This document shows, piece by piece, positions 28,764 through 36,647 of a stretch of 64,000 bases of DNA (position 1 is its first letter; each line of letters begins with the position of its first letter). Position numbers and translations under genes: made by a program. Origin of the DNA: VXNE01 sp965200505. Its GTDB lineage: Bacteria; Pseudomonadota; Gammaproteobacteria; Pseudomonadales; Azotimanducaceae. The notes under the pieces were generated by a model. It was given only the letters and a program-made list of their open reading frames with translations, ran no database searches and had not been told where the DNA came from. The stretch is from assembly GCA_965200505.1 (NCBI GenBank), contig OZ241343.1, positions 1,798,001-1,862,000 on the forward strand, given 5' to 3'.

Positions 28764-29135
28764 ATGGCCACCATCGGTCAACTGGTGCGCAAGCCACGCA
28801 AGCGGCGCACCCGCAAGAACATCGTCCCGGCGCTGCAGGGGTCGCCGCAGAAGCGTGGCGTCTGCACCCGCGTCTATACCACCACGCCGAAGAAGCCCAA
28901 CTCGGCCCTGCGCAAGGTGTGCCGGGTGCGGCTCACGAACGGCTACGAGGTGAACTCCTACATCGGCGGCGAAGGCCACAACCTGCAGGAACACTCCGTG
29001 GTGCTCATCCGCGGCGGGCGTGTGCGGGATTTGCCGGGTGTCCGTTACCACACGATTCGCGGCAAGCTCGATGCGTCGGGCGTGGCGGATCGGCGCGATG
29101 CCCGTTCCAAGTACGGCGCCAAGCGGCCGAAGTAA
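28764..29135 (+). CDS. rpsL: 30S ribosomal protein S12
   Basis: The 123-residue decoding-centre protein is nearly colinear with E. coli S12: MATIGQLVRKPR, TTTPKKPNSALRKVCRVRLTNG, GRVRDLPGVRYH and a C-terminus ending SKYGAKRPK. The PKKPNS loop has the wild-type lysines linked to streptomycin sensitivity. GGAGAG precedes the ATG at 28764. First gene of the str operon. Confidence 0.98.
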   Translation: MATIGQLVRKPRKRRTRKNIVPALQGSPQKRGVCTRVYTTTPKKPNSALRKVCRVRLTNGYEVNSYIGGEGHNLQEHSVVLIRGGRVRDLPGVRYHTIRGKLDASGVADRRDARSKYGAKRPK

Positions 29136-29203
29136 GCAACCCTTAAGCGTCCGAGTAAGGCTGCCCATGCGTGGCAGACTCACCTGAAGGATAGGAGGCG
29201 CAC

Positions 29204-29674
29204 ATGCCAAGGCGAAGAGTCGTCGCCAAGCGGGAGATCATCCCGGACCCGAAATACCACAACCAAACGGTGGCGAAGTTCGTCAACCATGTGATGGTGA
29301 GTGGCAAGAAGGCGGTGGCGGAGCGCATCGTCTATGGTGCGCTCACGCGCATCGAGGAACGCGAAAAGGGCGATCCGGTGGAAACCTTCGAAAAGGCGCT
29401 GGAAGCCGTGGCGCCGTTCGTGGAGGTGAAATCGCGGCGCGTCGGCGGCGCCACCTACCAAGTGCCGGTGGAAGTGCGCGCATCCCGCCGCCAGGCGTTG
29501 GCGATGCGCTGGCTGGTGGACAGCGCCCGCGGGCGCGGCGAGAAGTCCATGGCCGCGCGCTTGGCCGGTGAGTTGATGGATGCCGCGGAAGGCCGCGGCG
29601 GTGCGGTGCGCAAGCGCGAGGACACGCACCGCATGGCAGACGCCAACCGGGCGTTCTCACACTACCGCTTCTAA
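29204..29674 (+). CDS. rpsG: 30S ribosomal protein S7
   Basis: The 156-residue S7 (MPRRRVVAKREIIPDPKYHNQTVAKFVNHVM) nucleates assembly of the 30S head on 16S rRNA. In E. coli it represses str translation by binding the rpsL-rpsG intergenic RNA, which is 68 nt here. The ATG follows AGGATAGGAGG. The conserved C-terminus (KREDTHRMADANRAFSHYRF) is complete. Confidence 0.98.
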   Translation: MPRRRVVAKREIIPDPKYHNQTVAKFVNHVMVSGKKAVAERIVYGALTRIEEREKGDPVETFEKALEAVAPFVEVKSRRVGGATYQVPVEVRASRRQALAMRWLVDSARGRGEKSMAARLAGELMDAAEGRGGAVRKREDTHRMADANRAFSHYRF

Positions 29675-29758
29675 ACCCACAAGCCGCGCGACACGGGATC
29701 GCGCGGTGTCTTGCCGTGCGCCGCGGCCTCACGCGATGCGCGACGAAGGAAGGTAACG

Positions 29759-31858
29759 ATGGCTCGCAGCACACCCATTGGGCGATACCGCAACATCGGC
29801 ATCGTCGCGCATGTGGACGCCGGCAAGACGACCACATCCGAACGGGTGCTCTTCTACACGGGCCTCTCGCACAAGATCGGCGAAGTGCATGACGGCGCCG
29901 CGGTGATGGATTGGATGGAACAGGAGCAGGAACGCGGCATCACCATCACCTCCGCCGCCACCACCTGCTTCTGGGCCGGCACCCAAGGCCAGTTCGACGA
30001 GCACCGCATCAACATCATCGACACCCCCGGCCATGTGGACTTCACCATTGAGGTGGAACGCTCCCTGCGCGTCCTGGACGGCGCCTTGGTCGTCTTCTGC
30101 GGCACCTCCGGCGTGGAGCCCCAATCCGAGACGGTGTGGCGCCAAGCCAACCGCTATGGGGTGCCGCGGGTGGTGTTCGTCAACAAGATGGATCGCGCCG
30201 GGGCGGATTTCCTGCGCGTCGTCGAGCAGATCAGCGAACGTCTCGTCGCCAAGCCCGTGCCGGTGCAGCTGCCTTGGGGCGCCGAGGATGGCTTCCGCGG
30301 CGTCATCGACTTGGTGGCGATGAAGGCCATCACCTGGGCTGAGGAGGACTTGGGCGCCCGCCCCTGCGAGGCAGCCATCCCCGCACACCTCACGGACGAA
30401 GCGCAGCGCTTCCGCGAGCAGATGGTGGAAGCCGCGGCGGAAGCCACCGAGGAGCTGATGGATCGCTACCTTGAGGATGGCGACCTGTCGCCGGAAGACA
30501 TTCGCGCCGGCCTGCGCATCCGCACGTTGGACAACGAAATCGTGCCCGCGCTCTGCGGTTCGGCGTTCAAGAACAAGGGTGTGCAGCCGCTGCTGGACGC
30601 AGTGGTCGATTTCCTGCCGGCGCCCACCGAAGTGAAGGCCATCGAGGGCGTGCTGGAAGACGGCGCCACCGTTCAGCGCTGCCAATCAGACGACGATGAG
30701 CCATTCGCGGCCCTCGCCTTCAAGATCGCGACAGACCCGTTCGTCGGCACCCTCACCTTCTTCCGCGTCTATTCCGGCGTGCTCAGCTCCGGTGACCGGG
30801 TGCTGAACTCCGTGAAGGGCAAGCGCGAGCGGGTGGGCCGCATGGTGCAGATGCACGCCAACAGCCGCAACGAAATCCAAGAGGTGCGCGCCGGGGACAT
30901 CGCCGCCGCCATCGGCTTGAAGGACATCACCACCGGCGACACCCTCTGCGAGGTGCGCCGCCCCATCACCTTGGAGCGGATGGAGTTCCCAGAGCCGGTG
31001 ATCAGCGTGGCGGTGGAGCCGAAGTCCGTGGCGGATCAGGAGCGAATGTCCATCGCCCTCGGCAAGCTGGCCCAAGAAGACCCGTCATTTCGCGTCTCCG
31101 CGGACGGCGAATCCGGCCAGACGATCATCGCGGGCATGGGCGAATTGCATCTCGAAGTGCTCGTGGACCGCATGAAGCGCGAATTCAGCGTGGAGGCCGC
31201 CATCGGCCGGCCGCAGGTGGCGTATCGGGAGACCATCAAGAAGTCCGTGGAAGCGGAAGGGCGGTTCGTGCGGCAGACCGGCGGGCGGGGCCAGTACGGC
31301 CATGTCTGGCTGCGCTTGGAACCCTTGGGCGGCGATGCCGACGGTGCCGGCTACGAGTTCGCCGACGAAATCGTGGGCGGCGTGGTGCCCAAGGAATACA
31401 TCCCGGCGGTGGAGCGCGGCATCGCCGAGCAACTGGAGAACGGCGTGCTCGCCGGCTATCCGCTCATCGGCATCCGCGCCACGCTGTACGACGGTTCCTT
31501 CCACGAGGTGGATTCCTCCGAGGTCGCCTTCAAGGTGGCGGGCGCCACGGCGCTCAAGGAAGGTGCGCTGCGGGCAAACCCGGTGTTGCTCGAACCCGTC
31601 ATGAGCGTGGAGGTGGTGACGCCGGCGGACTACATGGGGCAGGTGGTGGGGGACTTGAACCGCCGCCGCGGCGCCATCGACGGGTTGGACGAGAACCCCG
31701 CCGGCAAGATCGTGCGCTGTTTCGTGCCGTTGGGCGAGATGTTCGGCTACGCCACAGACCTGCGTTCCGCCACCCAAGGCCGCGCCACCTTCACGATGGA
31801 GTTCGCGCGTTACGACGAGGTGCCCCGCAACGTCGCCGCGGAAATCCTGAACAGGTAG
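29759..31858 (+). CDS. fusA: Translation elongation factor G
   Basis: The 699-residue GTPase drives translocation of tRNA and mRNA on the ribosome. G1 (AHVDAGKTTTSERVLFYTG), the switch regions (RGITITSAATTC), G3 (DTPGHVDFT) and G4 (NKMDR) are intact, and domains II-V follow (GGRGQYGHVWL in domain IV). The start is ATG 29759 after GAAGGAAGG, not the in-frame start 48 bp earlier. The gene ends normally, but tufA does not follow. The next 20 bases begin an unrelated accessory region. Confidence 0.98.
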   Translation: MARSTPIGRYRNIGIVAHVDAGKTTTSERVLFYTGLSHKIGEVHDGAAVMDWMEQEQERGITITSAATTCFWAGTQGQFDEHRINIIDTPGHVDFTIEVERSLRVLDGALVVFCGTSGVEPQSETVWRQANRYGVPRVVFVNKMDRAGADFLRVVEQISERLVAKPVPVQLPWGAEDGFRGVIDLVAMKAITWAEEDLGARPCEAAIPAHLTDEAQRFREQMVEAAAEATEELMDRYLEDGDLSPEDIRAGLRIRTLDNEIVPALCGSAFKNKGVQPLLDAVVDFLPAPTEVKAIEGVLEDGATVQRCQSDDDEPFAALAFKIATDPFVGTLTFFRVYSGVLSSGDRVLNSVKGKRERVGRMVQMHANSRNEIQEVRAGDIAAAIGLKDITTGDTLCEVRRPITLERMEFPEPVISVAVEPKSVADQERMSIALGKLAQEDPSFRVSADGESGQTIIAGMGELHLEVLVDRMKREFSVEAAIGRPQVAYRETIKKSVEAEGRFVRQTGGRGQYGHVWLRLEPLGGDADGAGYEFADEIVGGVVPKEYIPAVERGIAEQLENGVLAGYPLIGIRATLYDGSFHEVDSSEVAFKVAGATALKEGALRANPVLLEPVMSVEVVTPADYMGQVVGDLNRRRGAIDGLDENPAGKIVRCFVPLGEMFGYATDLRSATQGRATFTMEFARYDEVPRNVAAEILNR

Positions 31859-31861
31859 AGG

Positions 31862-31896
31862 CAACCTCTGATCAAGCCCTTCGAGTTTAGTTGAGG
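31862..31896. mobile_element. Possible insertion-sequence end immediately after fusA
   Basis: Three bases after the fusA stop the sequence GCAACCTCTGATCAAGCC begins, ending in GTTGAGGC at 31896. A related string (CAACCCTCTGATC, then GTTGAGG) occurs near 54889-54914, at the other side of the accessory island. The similarity is short. I read it as possible remains of insertion-sequence ends bounding the island; this is inference. Confidence 0.3.
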
Positions 31897-31915
31897 CTGC
31901 GTTGGGGCGCTCTTG
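31897..31915. repeat. 19-nt inverted repeat, copy 1
   Basis: CTGCGTTGGGGCGCTCTTG here is found as its exact reverse complement at 47466-47484, at the start of the second leader cassette. Perfect identity over 19 nt across 15.6 kb is not expected by chance and fits rearranged copies of one element. Confidence 0.6.
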
Positions 31916-31989
31916 CGCCTTCGGGGCCGAGGGGCGGCCAGCCTTGGCCGGTTCGGGCGTGTCGCTGGGCGAATCGGGTTCGCTGGACT

Positions 31990-32094
31990 CGGCCGCTCAC
32001 CCAGCAGATGCCGGAACTTCAGGATCGTCGTCGCCAGCGCCCCGTGTCGCAGTTCCCGCACCGCTCCAACTCCCGCGAAGCCGTCAGGCGACAA
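31990..32094 (-). pseudogene. Fragment resembling the N-terminal region of an IS5-type transposase
   Basis: On the minus strand a frame reads SPDGFAGVGAVRELRHGAL followed by ATTILKFRHLLGE. The TTILKFRHLL string is highly characteristic of IS5-family transposases (the usual context is PDETTILKFRHLLE). Nothing recognisable precedes or follows it, so it is a small decayed piece. A shortened counterpart (SPDGFAGVGAVRGLRWGAL) is antisense at about 47470-47535. Assignment rests on my recognition of the motif. Confidence 0.45.
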
Positions 32095-32525
32095 CCGTCG
32101 AGAAAAAATCCCCCATCGGAACCGTAGAGCATATTCTTATTCCAAAAAAGTCTAACAACTATTTCACATACGCATTGACATTTCACAAAAGAAGCGGTCT
32201 CCTTGAATCGGGATGCATTGATCGGGCTTCCGCGGCGGAGTCGCGGGGGCGCTTCGGGAGGCGCGGTCGTGGACGCGAAGAAGGGAACCAGCGGCACTTT
32301 GGGATGAAGATGCAGGTGGGCTCGGGCGCGGAGACGGGATCGTGTGCAGCATGCGGCCGCGGCGTAGCGCGCGCCGTCTTCCGTGCGATGGCGAGAAGCG
32401 GGCGCAGGGCGGCTCGGGTTGCCCGGGAGTGGAGAACCATGATGATTCCTGATCGACCGATGACAATCTTGGCGCTGTTGGCGTCGGGCGCAACGTTCGC
32501 TCTGCCCCTCAACCTGTGGGCCGCG
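32049..32525 (+). repeat. Leader cassette, copy 1 (upstream of the TonB-dependent receptor)
   Basis: This stretch is repeated at 47481-47920 with roughly 94 percent identity by eye, apart from about 33 extra bases here (around 32227-32260). It contains an A/T-rich block (about 32128-32200, only one mismatch between copies, including TTGACA at 32175-32180), a transposase-like coding fragment, the ribosome-binding site and the signal-peptide codons (MMIPDRPMT ... LPLNLWAA). The downstream genes are unrelated, so a whole promoter-to-signal-peptide unit has been copied. The frame is open throughout in both copies. Confidence 0.85.
32263..32345 (+). pseudogene. IS5-type transposase fragment inside leader cassette, copy 1
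   Basis: The plus strand encodes REEGNQRHFGMKMQVGSGAE, resembling the GNQWHFGMKxHIGVDAxSG segment around a catalytic Asp of IS5-family transposases. It lacks the acidic residue and breaks off after ETGSC. The same piece is at 47672-47740. It is in frame with the downstream receptor but not needed for it. Confidence 0.55.
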
Positions 32526-35129
32526 GAAGAGGGTGGCGACCAGCCCGAAACCTACGAAGGCGTCATCATTGAAGAGATTTTGGTGGAGGCGAGGCGGCGG
32601 ACGGAAAGCCTGCAAGAGGTACCGCTGTCCATCACTGCGTTAACGGACGGGTGGCTGCGCGATCTGGGCGTGGATGAAATCAAGGATCTGTCGTCTTTCG
32701 CCCCTGGTTTGGATATCGAAGGAGGCGTTGATAACAACACCACGCGGTTCTTTGTACGGGGCGTTGGCACCGCCACCCCGACTTTCGGTGTTGAACAGGC
32801 GGTTCCCATCTACATTGACGACATCTACACCCCCTTGGGTCTGGGCGGCAACATCGACATCTTCTCCATTGATCGTGTGGAGGTGTTGAGGGGCCCCCAA
32901 GGAACCCTTTACGGTCGCAACAGTCTTGGCGGTGCGGTTAAGCTGTACTCAAAAAAATTCGGCGATGAAACCGAAGGTTCCCTTTCGGTCACGACAGGAA
33001 GCTACGGCCAGCGCAACGTGAAAGGCGAGTTTCGGACGCCGGTGCTGGAAGACAGACTGTTCTTGGGTGTGGCGTACGCTTCGATTCAAAATGACGGCAT
33101 CCAGGACAACGTCTATACAGACACCAAAGGGTGGGAGGACGACAAGCAGCTATATCGCATTCGCGTCGAAGGGCGTCCGAGCGAAATCTTGACCCTCAGG
33201 TACAACTACGAGAGAAACGACTCCGCCGGTGCTGCAAAGCAACTACGGGTAAGGCCAGGAACCCAAGGGCTCATTGCCTTTGATGCGCATATTGCCGCCG
33301 CCGCCGCGTACAACGACGCTTTGCGGGAAGCCTACGCGGCCGGTCTGGATCCGACGGCCTTCCCGCTGCTGCCACGGGGAGATACCCCGTTTGTCGTCGA
33401 GGCCAACAATGCCTTTGCTGGCGATGTCGACAACATTTTCTCCGACATGATTGGCGATAATACGGTTGAGCAGGAAAGTCATACATGGAGCTTGGCTTGG
33501 GATATCAGCGACGACTACTCGCTCCACTACCTGGGTGCAATGCGTGAGCAGTTCAATACCCGCCTGTTTGATATCGATGGCGGCCCGCCGGCATATCTGC
33601 CGGGCTTCGAGGAGTTCTCTTTTGAGGCGGAAAGCCATGAACTCCGGGTTGAATACCATTCGGATCGCCTGAACGTATCCGCTGGCGCCTTCTACTATGA
33701 GGAGGACTCAGATGCACTTCAGTTCTTCCACTTACCTTTCTTCATCCCGTTCGCGACGGCGAAGATCCAAGCGGCTACCGAGGCGGGGGACTTCAGTACG
33801 CTCACGTTTGAACCCGTTCAGTTGATTCAGGACCCCATGGGCAGCTACACGGGGTCGAATGTCGCTCGGTTGAACAACAACTTGCGTCAAAATACAGAGT
33901 CCACTGCGTTCTACGTCAACGTCGGCTATGAGATGAGCGAGAAACTGCGGGTGTCGTTCGGTGTGCGTTACACGGAGGACGAAAAGTTCGGCGAAACTCC
34001 TGTGGGCAACAATGACGAAGGCGCCATCGTCACGGTGAGTACACGCACAACTCCCGGCACTGGCAACTACATTCCGGTTGGTGGTCTTGGGCAATTTTTT
34101 GCCGCCAACGGCTTGTCCGCCGACGCGTTGCGGAACTTCATCGGCGTTTCCGGCCCTCCTCCGGTGGCACCCGACATGTTTGGGGCGATCGGCGATTTGC
34201 AAGCGAGTTTCGACGAGGTCACTTTTGAAGTCACGGCCGACTACTCCTTGACCGACAACTCGATCGTTTACGGGTCATTCAAACAGGGTTTCCAAGGAGG
34301 CCAATTGATCCCCATTGCCATACCGGATACGGTTCCGGTTGTGGACGCTCAAGGAAGCGTCACACGAACGGAGATCGGTGTTGAGCCGATCACTTCACCT
34401 CAAAAGATTAATGCGGTGGAGATTGGCATCAAGACGACTATCAACGGCCGCATTCAATGGAATATGGCTGCCTACTGGTACGACTGGGAAGATTTGATTC
34501 TGTTCCAAGGGTTCCAAGTGACTGTGGACCAGAACGTGTTCGCGTCTTTTTCAGTTCCCACGAACTCCGCCACCGCGACCTCTCTGGGCATCGAATCCGA
34601 ACTACAGTATGTCGTGAACGACAACTTTGCGATATTCGCCAATATCGCGTACAACGATTTTGCGTTGGATTCGGTGGTGCGCACCGACGCGGTCGGTGGT
34701 TCGGTGGATGTCAAAGATCAGTTTGTCGACGACTGGGTGGCTGCCAGCCCTGACTTTCAAGGCACGATAGGCATGGAGTACTTTCAGAACCTGGACAACC
34801 TCGGCGAGCTGCGGTGGTGGACGACAGTCGCCTATCGGGATAAGATCAGTGCCAATGCGCAATCGTCGTTCCAGAACGCTGGCCTGAACTTACTCTCTCC
34901 GGGACAAGTCGATGAAAACTTCTACAGTGACAGCCACACGGACGTTGGCGTTGGCGTCAGTTTTACAAGCCTTGAGGAAAACTGGCGCGTTGACTTAAGC
35001 GCCAGCAACTTACTGGACGAGCGGCGCCCGGAGGCCATTGTGAATTCTATTCAAGGGCTTTTCTTCGGCACTCTTGAAACGTGGAACAGGCCGCGTACCT
35101 GGGCATTGACACTCTCATACGATTTTTGA
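32439..35129 (+). CDS. TonB-dependent outer-membrane receptor
   Basis: The 896-residue protein starts at ATG 32439 (GGAGTGGAGAACC upstream). The signal peptide is residues 1-30. A TonB-box-like EEILVEARRR leads into a plug domain (VPLSITALTDGWLRDLG, RGVGTATPTFG, VEVLRGPQGTLYGRNSLGGAVKLYSKKF). A 22-strand barrel follows, ending in the canonical terminal aromatic (ALTLSYDF). It imports a bulky substrate across the outer membrane using TonB energy. Its place at the head of a fucose-catabolic island suggests a fucose-containing glycan or glycoside. The gene is visibly richer in A/T than the ribosomal genes around the island. Confidence 0.94.
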   Translation: MMIPDRPMTILALLASGATFALPLNLWAAEEGGDQPETYEGVIIEEILVEARRRTESLQEVPLSITALTDGWLRDLGVDEIKDLSSFAPGLDIEGGVDNNTTRFFVRGVGTATPTFGVEQAVPIYIDDIYTPLGLGGNIDIFSIDRVEVLRGPQGTLYGRNSLGGAVKLYSKKFGDETEGSLSVTTGSYGQRNVKGEFRTPVLEDRLFLGVAYASIQNDGIQDNVYTDTKGWEDDKQLYRIRVEGRPSEILTLRYNYERNDSAGAAKQLRVRPGTQGLIAFDAHIAAAAAYNDALREAYAAGLDPTAFPLLPRGDTPFVVEANNAFAGDVDNIFSDMIGDNTVEQESHTWSLAWDISDDYSLHYLGAMREQFNTRLFDIDGGPPAYLPGFEEFSFEAESHELRVEYHSDRLNVSAGAFYYEEDSDALQFFHLPFFIPFATAKIQAATEAGDFSTLTFEPVQLIQDPMGSYTGSNVARLNNNLRQNTESTAFYVNVGYEMSEKLRVSFGVRYTEDEKFGETPVGNNDEGAIVTVSTRTTPGTGNYIPVGGLGQFFAANGLSADALRNFIGVSGPPPVAPDMFGAIGDLQASFDEVTFEVTADYSLTDNSIVYGSFKQGFQGGQLIPIAIPDTVPVVDAQGSVTRTEIGVEPITSPQKINAVEIGIKTTINGRIQWNMAAYWYDWEDLILFQGFQVTVDQNVFASFSVPTNSATATSLGIESELQYVVNDNFAIFANIAYNDFALDSVVRTDAVGGSVDVKDQFVDDWVAASPDFQGTIGMEYFQNLDNLGELRWWTTVAYRDKISANAQSSFQNAGLNLLSPGQVDENFYSDSHTDVGVGVSFTSLEENWRVDLSASNLLDERRPEAIVNSIQGLFFGTLETWNRPRTWALTLSYDF

Positions 35130-35150
35130 CCAGACCGAAGGAGGTCTGGT
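35129..35150 (+). terminator. Stem-loop after the TonB-dependent receptor gene
   Basis: ACCAGACC (35129-35136) and GGTCTGGT (35143-35150) form a perfect 8-bp stem with a 6-nt loop, starting in the stop codon. No T-tract follows, so it is not a classical intrinsic terminator. It may protect the 3' end of the receptor mRNA or reduce read-through into the symporter gene. Confidence 0.4.
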
Positions 35151-35240
35151 AGCGAGTGGGAGCGTGTCCATTCGGCAGAGGCGATGCTGCTGTGTCACAA
35201 TGTTCATGACGCCTGAACAGGGTGCCATGGATGCAGGGCG

Positions 35241-36641
35241 ATGACCGCACTGTCCAATGGCTTGGGTCGCGGCCCTCTGCTGGCCTATGCCTCCCCGACA
35301 TTTTGCCTAATGTTCTTGGTTGGGCCAGCCCAGAGCGTCATTCAAGGTATCTACACCCAGCACTTCGGGGTGAAGCTAGCGGAGCTGGCGAGCATCATCT
35401 TGATCTGCCGGGTTTTCGATGCCTTCACGGATCCGGTCATCGGCTTCCTGTCGGATCGTGCGAGGGGCCGGTTGCCCGGTGGACGCAAGGCCTTGGTGGT
35501 GCTCGGTGCCATTCTCTCCATAGTCGCGGTCTATTTCCTTTTCATCCCGCAAGGCGTGGTGACCTCGAATTACTTCTTCCTTTGGTTCATGCTCTGCTAC
35601 CTTGGATGGACGGTCATCGAGATTCCGCACCTGTCTTGGGGCTCCGAACTGTCCCATGACTACAAAGACCACTCCACCATTTTCACCTACCGCGCCTTCT
35701 TCTACTATCTGGGCTACGTTGCCTTCTTGGCGCTACCGTTTCTGCCCATTTTCAAGCAGGAAGGCTACACTCCCGACACATTGGTGACCGCCTTTTGGAT
35801 CGTCGCAGTCTTGTTCCCTATAACCGTTCTCGCCGCAGCAATAATCTGCCCGCAGGGTGAGAACCTTGCCGCCCGAGGGGGCGCCGGAGTGCTGCATGCC
35901 TTTCGCGCCCTCATTTGGAACAAGCCATTGCGGATTTTCACGTTGGCCTTCGTGGCCATCGGCCTTGGCATCGGCATGCAGACCGGCGTGGCCTTCCTGT
36001 ACATCACCAGTTTCCTTGGTCTTGCCAAGGAGGCGCCGATCATCTTCGTCGTCAGTTTCCCCTTCGCCATCCTTGGCCTGCCCATCTGGTTGAGGATGTC
36101 CAAGGGCATCGGCAAGCACTACGGCATGACGGCGGGCACCCTGCTGACCTCCGGTGCCTTCCTTTGCCTAGCCGTAATGCGGCCAGGCGAAGATATATTC
36201 TGGTGGTTCTTCGCATTGAACGCGTTCATTCACTTGGTGCAGAGCTCCTGGATCTCCATCGGGCCGTCGATGCTTGGTGACATCATCGACTATGATCAGT
36301 CGATCACGGGCAAGGACAACAGCGCGACCTACTACGCCTTCTTCACCTTCATACGCAAAACCTTCGAGGGCATTGGCGGCGGCATCGGCCTTTACGTTGC
36401 GGCATACTACGGATTTGAACCATCGGCCCTCGTCATCAGCGAAGACGTTATCTTCGGGATGCAGCTTGTGATGGGCTATTTGCCGGCCTTGATCTTCTTA
36501 GTGGCGGCGGCGGCCAGTTTCAAATCGCCCATCACCGCGGCCCGACACCGGGAAATTCTTGCGGCGATCGAGCGGCGAGGCAAGGTTGATGCGTCTCAGT
36601 CGTCAAGGGGCGCCGACACGGCGGCATCGGCAGCGGGGTAA
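35241..36641 (+). CDS. GPH-family (glycoside-pentoside-hexuronide) sugar:cation symporter
   Basis: The 466-residue inner-membrane protein belongs to the MelB/XylP-like branch of the MFS. The signature ILICRVFDAFTDPVIGFLSDRARGRLPGGRKALVV includes the cation-site aspartates after helix 2. Also visible are WGSELSHDYKDHSTIFTYRAFFYYLG and LGDIIDYDQSITGKDNSATYYAFFTFIRKTFEGIGGGIG, both typical of GPH symporters. It would carry the sugar or oligosaccharide released in the periplasm into the cytoplasm. No fucP-type permease is present, so this is the likely uptake step. Confidence 0.9.
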   Translation: MTALSNGLGRGPLLAYASPTFCLMFLVGPAQSVIQGIYTQHFGVKLAELASIILICRVFDAFTDPVIGFLSDRARGRLPGGRKALVVLGAILSIVAVYFLFIPQGVVTSNYFFLWFMLCYLGWTVIEIPHLSWGSELSHDYKDHSTIFTYRAFFYYLGYVAFLALPFLPIFKQEGYTPDTLVTAFWIVAVLFPITVLAAAIICPQGENLAARGGAGVLHAFRALIWNKPLRIFTLAFVAIGLGIGMQTGVAFLYITSFLGLAKEAPIIFVVSFPFAILGLPIWLRMSKGIGKHYGMTAGTLLTSGAFLCLAVMRPGEDIFWWFFALNAFIHLVQSSWISIGPSMLGDIIDYDQSITGKDNSATYYAFFTFIRKTFEGIGGGIGLYVAAYYGFEPSALVISEDVIFGMQLVMGYLPALIFLVAAAASFKSPITAARHREILAAIERRGKVDASQSSRGADTAASAAG

Positions 36642-36647
36642 CGAGAG

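Noticed and set aside
31902..32438. N-terminal extension of the TonB receptor by 179 codons
   Set aside because: The extension consists of transposase-like and leader sequence; a Shine-Dalgarno site and typical signal peptide support the start at 32439. Its openness is reported as a finding.
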